DNA of 64,000 nt from [Mycobacterium] fortunisiensis (GCF_019050325.1 NZ_VOMB01000006.1:194470-258469); one strand, 5' to 3'; positions 1 to 7,510 are shown, counted from the first letter of the stretch. The notes: generated by a model not told the origin, from the letters alone. Numbers and translations are program-made.

Positions 1-1251
1 CACGGTCAGCACGAGGACCTTGTAGTCGGTGAGCAGACCGCGCTCGACCGCCTCACCAAACGAAAGGCGGTGAAACTCCGGCCCATAGACACTCTCGTCG
101 TCCATCGACGTAAGGACTGCGGAGTGCTCGTCGGCCTTGGCCTTGACATTCTCGTCGAAGATCCGCGGTGTGGCGGTCATGTAGAGGCGACGAGCGGCGT
201 GCAGGTAGTCGGCGTCGTGAACGCGGACGAAGTTGGACTCGTCGGCGCCGGCCACCGTCACACCCGTGGTGCGGTGCGCCTCATCGCAGATCACCAGGTC
301 GAACTGATCGACGCCGAGCTTCTGCGCCTCGGCGACGACGGGCAGCGACTGGTAGGTGGTGAAAACCACGGTCAGACCCTTGGCGCGACGGCGGTGGCCC
401 ATCTCGGTGACCAGTTTCGCCGGGTCGGTGGTGACCGGGATCGCGACATCATAGGTGTTGATGTCCTCGGCTGCCCTAGACACTTTGGTGTCCGAGCACA
501 CGGCGAACGCACGCAGGTCCAACTGGGTCTGGGCGGTCCACTCCCGCAGTGTCTGCGACAACAACGAGATCGATGGGACGGCAAACAGAATGCGGGCGTT
601 GCCGCCGTTTTCGGCTGCGGTCCGCTCGGCGATCTTCAAGGCCGTGAAGGTCTTTCCGGTGCCGCACGCCATGATCAGCTTGCCACGATCGTGCCCTGCA
701 GCGAAGCCGGCGAACACCTTCTCGATCGCCTGTGCCTGGTGTGGCCGCGGCTCGTGCCGGATAGCCTCGGCTACGTCGATCTGGAGGTCACCGTCGACCC
801 AGGCGATGTCCCAGTTGATCGGTGAATCAGCGATCTCAGCCATCCCGATCCGCTGAACCGGGATCAGCTGATCCTCAAGGGCATCTTCGGCATTGGGGCC
901 CCACCGGTCGGTGGTCGAGATGATGATCCGGTTGGTGAACGGGTTCTTGCCCGAGGCGGTGAAGAACGAGTCGATATCTTCTTTGCGCAGGGTGTGCGTC
1001 GGCTCGTAGAACTTGCACTGGATCGCTGTGTATTCGCCGCTGTCCCGCTCTCGCGCCACCAGGTCAATCCCGGTGTCAGGCTTGCCTTTGCGGCCGGGCC
1101 AGTCAATCCAGCGCCATACCGCGTCGTACTGCTGCGACAGCAGCGGGTCTAGGTCGAAGTAGCGCACCATCAGCTTTTCAAACTTAGTTCCGCGTTCGGA
1201 GTTCGACGGAGCCTCACGGAATGCCGCCATCACCTCGTGTACCGACCCCAT
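1..1251 (-). CDS. Type ISP-like restriction enzyme, N-terminal Mrr nuclease + SF2 helicase (partial, runs off left edge)
   Basis: The reading frame is open from an ATG at 1251 to base 1 and gives the first 417 residues of a larger protein. Residues 20-85 look like an Mrr-type PD-(D/E)xK nuclease, with E25, the GID motif at D63 and Q78-x-K80 (AIQCKFY). A superfamily II motor follows: Walker A CGTGKT (about 196-201), DEAH (323-326) and TATPR (359-363). This order is known from single-chain type ISP restriction-modification enzymes such as LlaBIII, which continue into a methyltransferase and target-recognition domain; those parts would lie left of the window. A GGGAG Shine-Dalgarno sits 9 nt before the ATG. 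It may equally be a stand-alone defence helicase-nuclease. It lies inside the mobile element bounded at 6591, so a phage or plasmid defence role is inferred. Confidence 0.8.
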   Translation of the reverse strand, partial: MGSVHEVMAAFREAPSNSERGTKFEKLMVRYFDLDPLLSQQYDAVWRWIDWPGRKGKPDTGIDLVARERDSGEYTAIQCKFYEPTHTLRKEDIDSFFTASGKNPFTNRIIISTTDRWGPNAEDALEDQLIPVQRIGMAEIADSPINWDIAWVDGDLQIDVAEAIRHEPRPHQAQAIEKVFAGFAAGHDRGKLIMACGTGKTFTALKIAERTAAENGGNARILFAVPSISLLSQTLREWTAQTQLDLRAFAVCSDTKVSRAAEDINTYDVAIPVTTDPAKLVTEMGHRRRAKGLTVVFTTYQSLPVVAEAQKLGVDQFDLVICDEAHRTTGVTVAGADESNFVRVHDADYLHAARRLYMTATPRIFDENVKAKADEHSAVLTSMDDESVYGPEFHRLSFGEAVERGLLTDYKVLVLTV

Positions 1252-1695
1252 GCTGTGTGTCTCCCGTCAAAGTCAGCAGTTGCGCCAGGTGAGCCTATGC
1301 CGACGAGTGGCGGGCTGGGACGCGATCGCCGCGCGTGTTTGCAGCGGCCTGAACGATGCCTCACCGGCATCAGTTGGTTCATCGACACGTTGAGCAGAAG
1401 ATGCTACAAACACTTGCATCGAGTCAGACGGTTGAGGACGCTCTTGTGTTCCTAGACCAGGTTGCGCGAGGAATCCAAGCAGCTACTTGACACTCAGTAA
1501 GTGGAGTAGCCGTCGCATTATTCTTTGATGTTTGGCGGCCTGATCCCAGAGTGAGTAAAAGGACGATGATCGAATTTGTGAAGGTGAGCAGGCGACGTGT
1601 CTTGTCGTCATTTGTCCCGCCGCCTACCCGCCCCGTGTACGGCGGGTTGTGCAGTCCTCTTTGGTGATTCACGCCGAGATGTTCTCGCCCGATTG
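1252..1695. other. Intergenic, no gene recognised
   Basis: This 444-bp stretch separates the nuclease-helicase gene from the immunity gene. The short frames inside it have unconvincing composition and no recognisable motifs. A TTGACA at 1487-1492 has no matching -10 at usual spacing. Base composition becomes visibly more A+T-rich from about 1480 leftward into the toxin/immunity unit. I see nothing else in it. Confidence 0.5.
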
Positions 1696-2283
1696 CTAGT
1701 CGGCCAGCGTGCTCAGCTCACGCCCTTCTTCGATAAGCCGAGTCCGGATCTGATCTATATTTGTACTAGAATCTTGCCCCACTTGACCAACTAGATCGGA
1801 CGATATGCATTTTGCGGCATAGGCGGTAATCGGGGCAGACGCCAGGTCGCTAACGTATTCGGTGCGATTTCGATTCAGCAATAAATCCGCCAGATTAAAG
1901 AGTGTCTCCGCGGCGTAGTAGGCGGAATCTGAATCGTCGCCAACTGCGCATCGAATTGCGTATATCAGCGATGTAATCGCGTCATTGGTCGCCGAGTTAT
2001 AGAAACCGTACGTATCGTCATCTTCAGGCACTAAGCGATCATGTAACAAGCTTGCATGATTTGCGAGCGGTGCAAAGTCGCTCGTCGATGCTGCACTCCA
2101 GCAAAGGTCCAAAGCAGAATCAATCGCCTGCTTATCAGATGCCGCGAATCCATTGACTATCGCATCGGCAAGGGTAATCGCGCGCTGAGCGCTAGATAGG
2201 CTGAACAGAAATTTCTGGTAATCCCGAGCGCTAGCAAGGAACTCACGAATTCGCTTCTCTGGAAAGGGATTTATCAAGGCCAT
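1696..2283 (-). CDS. DUF416 (YjaG-like) protein, candidate immunity protein for the upstream deaminase toxin
   Basis: A 195-residue, mostly helical acidic protein with no signal peptide. The N-terminal part (LFSLSSAQRAITLADAIV), the central PEDDDTYGFYNSATNDAI and the following long helix fit the DUF416/YjaG pattern of a two-layer helical protein. Its ATG at 2283 lies inside the end of the toxin gene (10-bp overlap), with an AGGAG ribosome site in the toxin's last codons, so the two are translationally coupled. Small downstream genes overlapping a polymorphic toxin are usually its immunity gene; that role is inferred from position. It is clearly more A+T-rich than the flanking genes, which suggests recent transfer. 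The family call is moderate, because DUF416 function is unknown. Confidence 0.7.
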   Translation of the reverse strand: MALINPFPEKRIREFLASARDYQKFLFSLSSAQRAITLADAIVNGFAASDKQAIDSALDLCWSAASTSDFAPLANHASLLHDRLVPEDDDTYGFYNSATNDAITSLIYAIRCAVGDDSDSAYYAAETLFNLADLLLNRNRTEYVSDLASAPITAYAAKCISSDLVGQVGQDSSTNIDQIRTRLIEEGRELSTLAD

Positions 2284-3602
2284 ACTGCTCCTAAGCCATC
2301 AGGCAATATCGTTCCACCGCTCTCAACAATAGCACGTTGGCAATCAGGGCACAGTGGCCGCGACGCAACAATCTGCCGCGGATGCAGGCCCAATGCTTGA
2401 GCTTTCTCCAATGCGGTGAGTTCCGCGTGTAGGTTTGGATTCTTGGCGAGTTGTTCTCCGTCTTGTATTTGCGCACGTTGAGCTGGCGTGAGGTCACGCT
2501 TGCCGCCAGCGATAATGTCCGTGCCTTCGCGAGTGGAGAGCGCGCTCGTCGTACGCATATCAGCCGCGATCGGGTCCAACGCCGAATGAAATCTATTTGC
2601 AACATCACTTAGGCGTGCAGCCTCGCGGTCGACGCCTGGTGTCTTGGAAACAACGGCTTGCACGACAGATTTCATATCCGCTAGAACTTTTGCAATTGCT
2701 TCCGCAGCTGCCTTTGCGATACGGCCCGCAGCCTTTGCAAGATCAAACAGCTTCTCTATAATTCGAGCGCAGCGTTCAGCAATAACTGCTGCGCGTGCAG
2801 CCATGGCGGCGTTTCCCCATATTTCACCGCCGACTTCGAAAAATACCGCGAAAATTACTTCGCCTACGACGAACTCCGCCGCAAATTGCGAGAGCTCATC
2901 GATCAGTTCTTGATGAGCGTCCTTTATGGCTTGCGCAAGGTCATTGCAACTGGTCGCTGCGTTGAGACAGGCCCATGAGAGATCATCAACTTTTCCTCGG
3001 AGATCTGCCAAATCTTGTGTAGCGGCAGGGATCTCCGGCGAAACTTGCCCGCTCAGGCCTTCTTTTGCCTGGTCAAGGGGGCCGAGGCCGATTCTGATGG
3101 CATTCCCCGCTGCTGTCCATGTCTCGGCTGCTGCTTCGAGCTTCTCTGGACTGCCGTTGGGCCATACATAGCCCACCCACTTCTGGATATAGTGCCATGC
3201 CGTAGCGATGGCCCCTGTTGGTTCGCTACCGCCGCCGCCATACGCCGACGGAATGCTGGGCGGCTGCGTAAACGAACGTTCAGGCACCGCTATCGCGTTC
3301 ACTGGTTGACTGCTGCCATCGGTGGATGCGCGGTTTGCGGCAGCGTGGTTGTCGCCGGTCGCCTTGATCAGGTCGGCCCTGTTGTGTGATATATCCCCGA
3401 GTCCTGCGAGAACTGTCGCAATATCGTTCGCGGACTGGTCGTAGTCCTCGCTGAACTTCTGACCCGTATTGTCTGAGCCAGCCATTCCTCCCGACCCCGA
3501 CAAGCCGCTCGTGAGGTTACTTAACGCGACAGAGAGTTGCTGTGCGCTAATTCGTGTCGACGCCGACGCAGCAAAGAACACCTGCGGATCCACATCAACC
3601 AT
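2274..3602 (-). CDS. Type VII secretion-type polymorphic toxin with C-terminal zinc deaminase domain
   Basis: A 442-residue protein. The start at 3602 is chosen for its GGAGGA site 7 nt upstream; the frame continues further but then overlaps the WXG100 genes. Residues 1-100 resemble an ESX-substrate helical N-terminus. About 140-300 resemble the WXG100-like/CpnT N-terminal domain (VWPNGSPEKLEAAAETW), followed by an Ala-rich helical hairpin with a hydrophobic stretch (FVVGEVIFAVFFEVGG). The end is a cytidine-deaminase-like active site: H392-A-E394 (zinc ligand and proton shuttle) and C418-P-D-C421. Such modules in secreted toxins deaminate nucleobases in DNA, RNA or nucleotides; the substrate here is unknown. 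Neighbours are two divergent WXG100 genes and an overlapping immunity candidate. No secretion machinery is in the window, so a chromosomal ESX system would have to export it. Confidence 0.85.
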   Translation of the reverse strand: MVDVDPQVFFAASASTRISAQQLSVALSNLTSGLSGSGGMAGSDNTGQKFSEDYDQSANDIATVLAGLGDISHNRADLIKATGDNHAAANRASTDGSSQPVNAIAVPERSFTQPPSIPSAYGGGGSEPTGAIATAWHYIQKWVGYVWPNGSPEKLEAAAETWTAAGNAIRIGLGPLDQAKEGLSGQVSPEIPAATQDLADLRGKVDDLSWACLNAATSCNDLAQAIKDAHQELIDELSQFAAEFVVGEVIFAVFFEVGGEIWGNAAMAARAAVIAERCARIIEKLFDLAKAAGRIAKAAAEAIAKVLADMKSVVQAVVSKTPGVDREAARLSDVANRFHSALDPIAADMRTTSALSTREGTDIIAGGKRDLTPAQRAQIQDGEQLAKNPNLHAELTALEKAQALGLHPRQIVASRPLCPDCQRAIVESGGTILPDGLGAVWP

Positions 3603-3708
3603 CGATGGTTCCTCCCCCCGCAGAGCCCTACACTGACGGTTGCTAGGCAGCAGCCTAAACCACGCGCGACAACCGCACTGGCAGCAGTTCCAAGGGGAGG
3701 ATGGATAG

Positions 3709-4011
3709 GTGTCAGCAAACACTGGTGGGTCGGGGGATGTACTCGGTATCCGAGTACCCGAAGTCATCTCCTCCGCACAGGGGATCGATGATGTAAATAC
3801 CGACATCAAGACGGCCTTTGAAGCTCTCAAGACCGAAGGTGACGAGGTGATCGAGGGATCCTGGACCGGGACAGCCGCCGCCAAGCTCGACGAGGGCTGG
3901 CAGCAATGGCAGCAGGGTGTCCACAAGATCGTCGTTGCCCTCGAACAGGCCACTGGGCTGGTAGTGGAGTCCGCCAACCGGTTTCAAGCCCAGGATCAGG
4001 GGAACGGATAG
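3709..4011 (+). CDS. WXG100 family ESX protein (first of a pair)
   Basis: A 100-residue helix-turn-helix hairpin protein with the hallmark W-x-G turn (SWTGTAAAKLDEGW, W at about residue 52) and no signal peptide, as in EsxA/EsxB. The start is GTG 3709 with an AAGGGGAGG site 8 nt upstream; an ATG at 3701 is in the wrong frame. It is transcribed divergently from the toxin gene 106 bp away and directly followed by a second WXG100 gene, so the two probably form a heterodimer. The pair is likely a secretion partner or chaperone for the toxin through a type VII system (inferred from the neighbourhood). The C-terminus lacks a clear YxxxD/E signal. Confidence 0.88.
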   Translation: MSANTGGSGDVLGIRVPEVISSAQGIDDVNTDIKTAFEALKTEGDEVIEGSWTGTAAAKLDEGWQQWQQGVHKIVVALEQATGLVVESANRFQAQDQGNG

Positions 4012-4311
4012 ATGGCACGGGGCAGCGATGACGCGTACACGGTTGATCTGGATGCACTTGATTCGTTGATTGATCACATGGCCCGGTTCACCAAGGCGAC
4101 CGACGCCAACGTGGACACGATTGAAGCGTTCGTCGCCTCGATGCCGTGGCAAGGGGAGACCGAGCAGGCCCACAAATATTGGCAAGCGCAGTGGCAGTCC
4201 GGGGTTGAGGATTTGCAGGACGGGCTCCGCAAAATCCGCGAAGGCGCAAAGACCGCTCACGAGAACTACAGCAGCGCGATCAAAGCCAACCTCAGAATGT
4301 GGGGGCAATAG
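4012..4311 (+). CDS. WXG100 family ESX protein (second of the pair)
   Basis: A 99-residue protein with a central W-x-G-type turn (MPWQGETEQAHKYW) between two helices. Its ATG follows the stop of the upstream WXG100 gene without a gap, so the two are co-translated. The C-terminal helix contains HENYSSAIKANLRMW; Y-x-x-x-(I/D)-like spacing could supply part of an ESX secretion signal, but the canonical YxxxD/E is not exact. It is expected to dimerise with the 3709 product. It ends 15 bp before the stop of the convergent YbaB-like gene. Assignment to WXG100 is firm; the pairing with the deaminase toxin is an inference. Confidence 0.88.
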   Translation: MARGSDDAYTVDLDALDSLIDHMARFTKATDANVDTIEAFVASMPWQGETEQAHKYWQAQWQSGVEDLQDGLRKIREGAKTAHENYSSAIKANLRMWGQ

Positions 4312-4326
4312 CCACCCGACGTTTGC

Positions 4327-4800
4327 CTACCTGCGATTACGGCCGAACGGGTCGGAGGCCGGATCCCATTCTAGCTCTTCCCAATCCGGCCCCAAGTTTT
4401 GTTCCTGGCGATCCCGTTCGGCACGGGCCTTCGGAGCCCGAAGCGTTGTGCTCAACTTTCCGAAATCGCGGTCAAGCAATTCGAACATGTCGGTGAGCTG
4501 CGGATTAGCGTCAGTAACTTGCTTGATCCGTTGACGGACCTGAGATACCGCCGACTCGCACGCTTCGACATACGCCTGCTCGATCCACGCTGCTAACCGG
4601 TCCGATCGGAGCTCAGAAGCCTTTGGCTCCAGCTGCAGCCGCACCAGGCGGCCCTGCGGTGAGACCGTTACCTGACCTACGCCACCCGACACCGCACCTA
4701 CGCCGACTCGTGCCGTGCCCGAAATCTCGGCGACCGCTTCGGCCAGCCAGTCACCCACGCGACGTGCCGCGTCTGGATCCACTGCCGCATCGAAATCCAT
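4327..4800 (-). CDS. YbaB/EbfC-like protein
   Basis: A 157-residue protein. The middle (about residues 30-100) has the YbaB/EbfC pattern: a short beta segment rich in Val and Gly (GVGQVTVSPQGRLVRLQLEP) then a long helix with alternating charges. The C-terminus is charged and ends FGRNRR. Classical YbaB is a nucleoid-associated dimer of about 100 residues. Longer relatives encoded beside ESX substrates in mycobacteria (EspL type) are thought to stabilise secreted proteins rather than coat DNA. The ATG at 4800 is only 9 bp after the Rep stop, so rep and this gene are probably one transcript. Whether it serves replication or toxin secretion cannot be decided from sequence. Confidence 0.75.
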   Translation of the reverse strand: MDFDAAVDPDAARRVGDWLAEAVAEISGTARVGVGAVSGGVGQVTVSPQGRLVRLQLEPKASELRSDRLAAWIEQAYVEACESAVSQVRQRIKQVTDANPQLTDMFELLDRDFGKLSTTLRAPKARAERDRQEQNLGPDWEELEWDPASDPFGRNRR

Positions 4801-4809
4801 GCTTTCACG

Positions 4810-6351
4810 CTACAGCTCCGTCCTCAGCGCAGTAGGTGAGTTCAGTGCGCGTGCGAGTTGGTCGGCAAACGTCGGGCCATCGTTTACGAGCGCGAATCCG
4901 CCGGCCAGTCCACCTTGGCTGCAGAGCGAGCGTCGTCGGCGGACTCGCCGATGCATCGCGACACCGGTTTGACGGTCAACGCGCGGAACCAGGCGTGTGG
5001 CCGTGCGCGGCACCACTGTCGTCGGAAAGCGGCTGAGAGAATCGCCGTACACAGCCTGGCTCCGTGACCACCGCCGCACGATTCGACGAGCAGCCACGTA
5101 GGCGTCCTGAGCGACCTCTACTACGGCGATGGCCTTCTTGAGTCCGTACACACCCCAGAATCGGCCGGGGCCGCGACCGGGCTTCCGCCACTGTTCGGGC
5201 ACAATGTGCTGATATTCCTTGTTGCCGTCCATGTTTGGCGACGAGTGCTTGGTGAAGTAGATCGCCAGGCGCTTGGGATCGCAGGCTTTCAGGCCATTGC
5301 GGACATCTATGGCGGTGCCAGCCAGCCGGTGCCGTGCCTTCTGCTCCGCGTCAGGATGGTCGACAACCTCAGCCCATGCTTCGGATAACCACTGGGCGAA
5401 GCTTCGCCCCGAGCGGCCGGGCGAAATCGGTGGCGCCATCCATAGGTGGATGTGCGGTGCGCCGCGCCGCTGAAATTCCAGTTTCCAGATGTAGCGGGCC
5501 GGTTCGCCGTACTCACGTTGAAAGCGTTTGCGCCACAGCACCATATGACGCTTCACGCTGGCCCCATCGGGGGCCACGGCCTCCCAATCGCCTGGGTAGG
5601 TGAGCGTGACCATCGCAGGGACGCGGCCGGACTCAACCAGCGGGGTGTAATCGAGTTCGGCAAAGGTACGGCACATCGCCGACCGCGATTTCCGGGACCA
5701 CTCGGTGATGACACCGCCGGAACTGCACTGGTCGGTTTCCGTAGGACTCCGTCGTGTCGAAGACACGACGGCCTGATCACCGTCCCCGGCATTGCGTTTG
5801 AGGTCATTCCTGACATGCAGCTTCGCATCATCAACTTCACTTTGGTGATGACCAACTGCCCGTTCGGCAGCCTTGTCGGCTCGGACGGGATTGGTCCATC
5901 CGAGCCGTATGACACCAGGACCGACAGTGATTCGAAACCGTCCAGATTCCGGTTCGATGCCGCGTCGGCCGGAACCACACGCCCACGGTGCGGCCGGTTC
6001 GAACAGTGCAGCAGCAGCCGTGACCATCTCGGGGTTCGGGAACCGCAGCCCCAATGCATCGATCGCCCGCAGCTCACCGGTCGCGATCCCGTCACCAACT
6101 GGGCGGCGGACATTTTCGGCACATATAACAAGCCCGCCGACGGGCGCCGGGTTGAGGGCCGATGCCTCGGTTGACGTCCGGCCGACCACTGTCGCTCTCG
6201 CGCCCTGCGGCCTGGCGGCCTCGGGCGCTCGCGACCTCCCGTCAACCGAGGCACCGGCAGAACCGTGCCTGAATGGCGGGCTGTCGGATGCGGATGTCGA
6301 GCCTGCCGTCGAAGATGTCGAGACGGTGGCTGATGATGCGATGCTGGGCAT
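4810..6351 (-). CDS. Rolling-circle replication initiator (HUH endonuclease, plasmid/AICE type)
   Basis: A 513-residue protein with the three motifs of rolling-circle Rep proteins in order: motif 1 AMVTLTYPG (246-254), metal-binding HUH motif H300-I-H302 in GAPHIHLWM, and motif 3 with candidate nicking tyrosine Y365-F-T-K368. It is expected to nick one strand at the origin and start rolling-circle replication of the excised element, as RepSA-type proteins do in actinobacterial integrative elements such as pSAM2. The first 60 residues are low-complexity, so the true start may lie further in. It is the last gene before the attachment site at 6542, and a hairpin inside the gene (5749-5771) is a candidate origin. 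No integrase is visible; it should lie left of the window. Confidence 0.82.
   Translation of the reverse strand: MPSIASSATVSTSSTAGSTSASDSPPFRHGSAGASVDGRSRAPEAARPQGARATVVGRTSTEASALNPAPVGGLVICAENVRRPVGDGIATGELRAIDALGLRFPNPEMVTAAAALFEPAAPWACGSGRRGIEPESGRFRITVGPGVIRLGWTNPVRADKAAERAVGHHQSEVDDAKLHVRNDLKRNAGDGDQAVVSSTRRSPTETDQCSSGGVITEWSRKSRSAMCRTFAELDYTPLVESGRVPAMVTLTYPGDWEAVAPDGASVKRHMVLWRKRFQREYGEPARYIWKLEFQRRGAPHIHLWMAPPISPGRSGRSFAQWLSEAWAEVVDHPDAEQKARHRLAGTAIDVRNGLKACDPKRLAIYFTKHSSPNMDGNKEYQHIVPEQWRKPGRGPGRFWGVYGLKKAIAVVEVAQDAYVAARRIVRRWSRSQAVYGDSLSRFPTTVVPRTATRLVPRVDRQTGVAMHRRVRRRRSLCSQGGLAGGFALVNDGPTFADQLARALNSPTALRTEL
5749..5771. repeat. Perfect 9-bp inverted repeat inside rep, candidate double-strand origin hairpin
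   Basis: Arms 5749-5757 (CCGTCGTGT) and 5763-5771 (ACACGACGG) pair perfectly around a 5-nt loop CGAAG, within the Rep coding sequence upstream of the catalytic motifs. Rolling-circle replicons often carry the nick site in a hairpin in or next to rep. That this one is used as the origin is inferred from position only. Confidence 0.4.
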
Positions 6352-6541
6352 CGGGGTGCCTGCTCCCCGGAGCCGCCGACGCTGCCCACAACGCAGGCGG
6401 CACCACGGAAGCTCCTGGTCGGGAGTGCAAGCACCGTGTCCGGTTTATGTCCGTTCGCCGGACTGACCGAATACGTCAGCGCTGCTCAATGCGGCGCATA
6501 CAACGCATAGGCGCAGATAAACCGCAGGTCAGTGGCTATCC

Positions 6542-6591
6542 CGTCCGCCTGAAAAGCGGAAGGTCGCCGGTTCGATCCCGGCCCTGGCCAC
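6542..6591 (+). other. Attachment site: duplicated 3' half of tRNA-Phe (right end of integrative element)
   Basis: The bases form an anticodon arm (stem TCCGC/GCGGA at 6544-6548 and 6556-6560, loop CTGAAAA with anticodon GAA at 6551-6553), a T-arm (GCCGG-TTCGATC-CCGGC, 6566-6582) and a 3' acceptor strand CCTGGCC (6583-6589). The partner 5' half (GGCCAGG plus D-arm) is absent upstream, so this is not a working tRNA gene. A 3' tRNA half with foreign sequence on its left is the footprint of integration into the 3' end of tRNA-Phe. The element therefore lies to the left, and the intact tRNA gene should be at its other end outside the window. Confidence 0.85.
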
Positions 6592-6597
6592 TGAGAG

Positions 6598-6622
6598 AAC
6601 CCACTGGCGACGGTGGGTTTTT
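6598..6622 (+). terminator. Rho-independent terminator, probably the original tRNA-Phe terminator
   Basis: Arms AACCCAC (6598-6604) and GTGGGTT (6613-6619) pair around an 8-nt loop and run into a T tract. It stands 7 bp after the tRNA-Phe 3' fragment. This fits the original tRNA terminator left on the chromosomal side of the attachment site. Confidence 0.75.
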
Positions 6623-6792
6623 CTGTATCTGCAGACGGTTGGCGCAATGCGTCCGATGACCCACAGTGCCCCATTCCGGAGTTAATCGCCTACGCGGTGG
6701 CCCGTTGACCCCGCCGCGGGTCACTCCGAAGCGTCGATCGCTCGTTGGAATCCGCCCGGCAGCGGGATGGGGCGGCCGTACTCTCAGCGCAC

Positions 6793-7095
6793 TTGAGGAC
6801 GCGACTGTCCTTCGTTACTGCGGTGTTCGCCGTGCTGCCGATTGTGAACGCGGGTACGGCTTCGGCGAACGAGTACTCGTGCGCCAACGCCGCCGCGGCG
6901 AACGGCTACGTCAACAAGAACGAGTTGCTCGCGGAGGTACAGCAGGACTGCGCCGTCGCATATGGGATCGCTTATGCGGACGGCATCGGCACTCAATCCG
7001 AGGCCGGAGCCGCTGTCGCCGAGCAGTACCTACGTTCACGTGGATACGACGCCGCGACGGTTGAGCAGATGGACATCGCCGGACACGGGGTGTAG
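6793..7095 (+). CDS. Small secreted protein, unknown function
   Basis: About 100 residues with a typical Sec signal peptide (RTRLSF, hydrophobic core VTAVFAVLPIVNAG, cleavage after TASA). The mature domain of about 75 residues has two cysteines (YSCANAA and QQDCAVA) that could form one disulfide. The TTG at 6793 is chosen because it places the signal peptide at the N-terminus; the frame can start at TTG 6745. No family is recognised. It is the first gene on the chromosomal side of the element boundary. Confidence 0.55.
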   Translation: MRTRLSFVTAVFAVLPIVNAGTASANEYSCANAAAANGYVNKNELLAEVQQDCAVAYGIAYADGIGTQSEAGAAVAEQYLRSRGYDAATVEQMDIAGHGV

Positions 7096-7201
7096 TCGCC
7101 GCGAGTTACTCCGCGGGCGGTGGGCTCGGTCATGTCCGGAGCGTAGGCCGAGGCAGTGACGCGAGTCGACAGGTTTGCCGGGTGGTGCGGTGGCGCGCCG
7201 T

Positions 7202-7510
7202 TCAGAACGCAAGCTGCAACGTGAAGAGCGACAGCAGTGCGAACGGCGCAGAGGCGACGAGGACCAGCACGATCGGGATGATCGCGCGGCCCGCGACCAC
7301 GGACACCCACGCACCTACGGCGGCCACGATGCTCCCGACAGCAGCGCCACGGAGGCCGGCTACGTCGGTTCCCGGCGGTGCGACGCCGTTCTCGAACTTC
7401 GAGGCCATGTCCGTATCGGAGAGCACTGTGAACGCCAGCACGTATGCGATGACCATCGCCATGATGCCGATCGCCGAAAGTCCAGGGTTGCGGCGCAGTT
7501 CGGGACTCAT
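7202..7510 (-). CDS. Small membrane protein, unknown function
   Basis: A 102-residue protein with about three hydrophobic segments: residues 12-30 (AIGIMAMVIAYVLAFTVL), about 52-72 (GLRGAAVGSIVAAVGAWVSVV) and 76-100 (IIPIVLVLVASAPFALLSLF). It looks like a small integral membrane protein with short loops and no catalytic motif. It lies alone between the secreted protein and a short gene on the same strand. No family is recognised; being a real gene is supported by membrane topology and codon pattern. Confidence 0.6.
   Translation of the reverse strand: MSPELRRNPGLSAIGIMAMVIAYVLAFTVLSDTDMASKFENGVAPPGTDVAGLRGAAVGSIVAAVGAWVSVVAGRAIIPIVLVLVASAPFALLSLFTLQLAF

Noticed and set aside
1487-1492. TTGACA as a sigma70-type promoter
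   Set aside because: No -10 hexamer at 15-19 bp; the nearest AT-rich hexamer is 23 bp away.
3603-3977. Longer N-terminus of the toxin (up to 567 residues)
   Set aside because: It runs antisense to the WXG100 genes, has poor composition and lacks a ribosome site, while ATG 3602 has a strong GGAGGA site.
3712-4308. 198-residue minus-strand frame
   Set aside because: It is the antisense shadow of the two WXG100 genes, which have clear family motifs.
6542-6591. Intact tRNA-Phe gene
   Set aside because: Only the anticodon arm, T-arm and 3' acceptor strand are present; no GGCCAGG 5' strand or D-arm precedes them.
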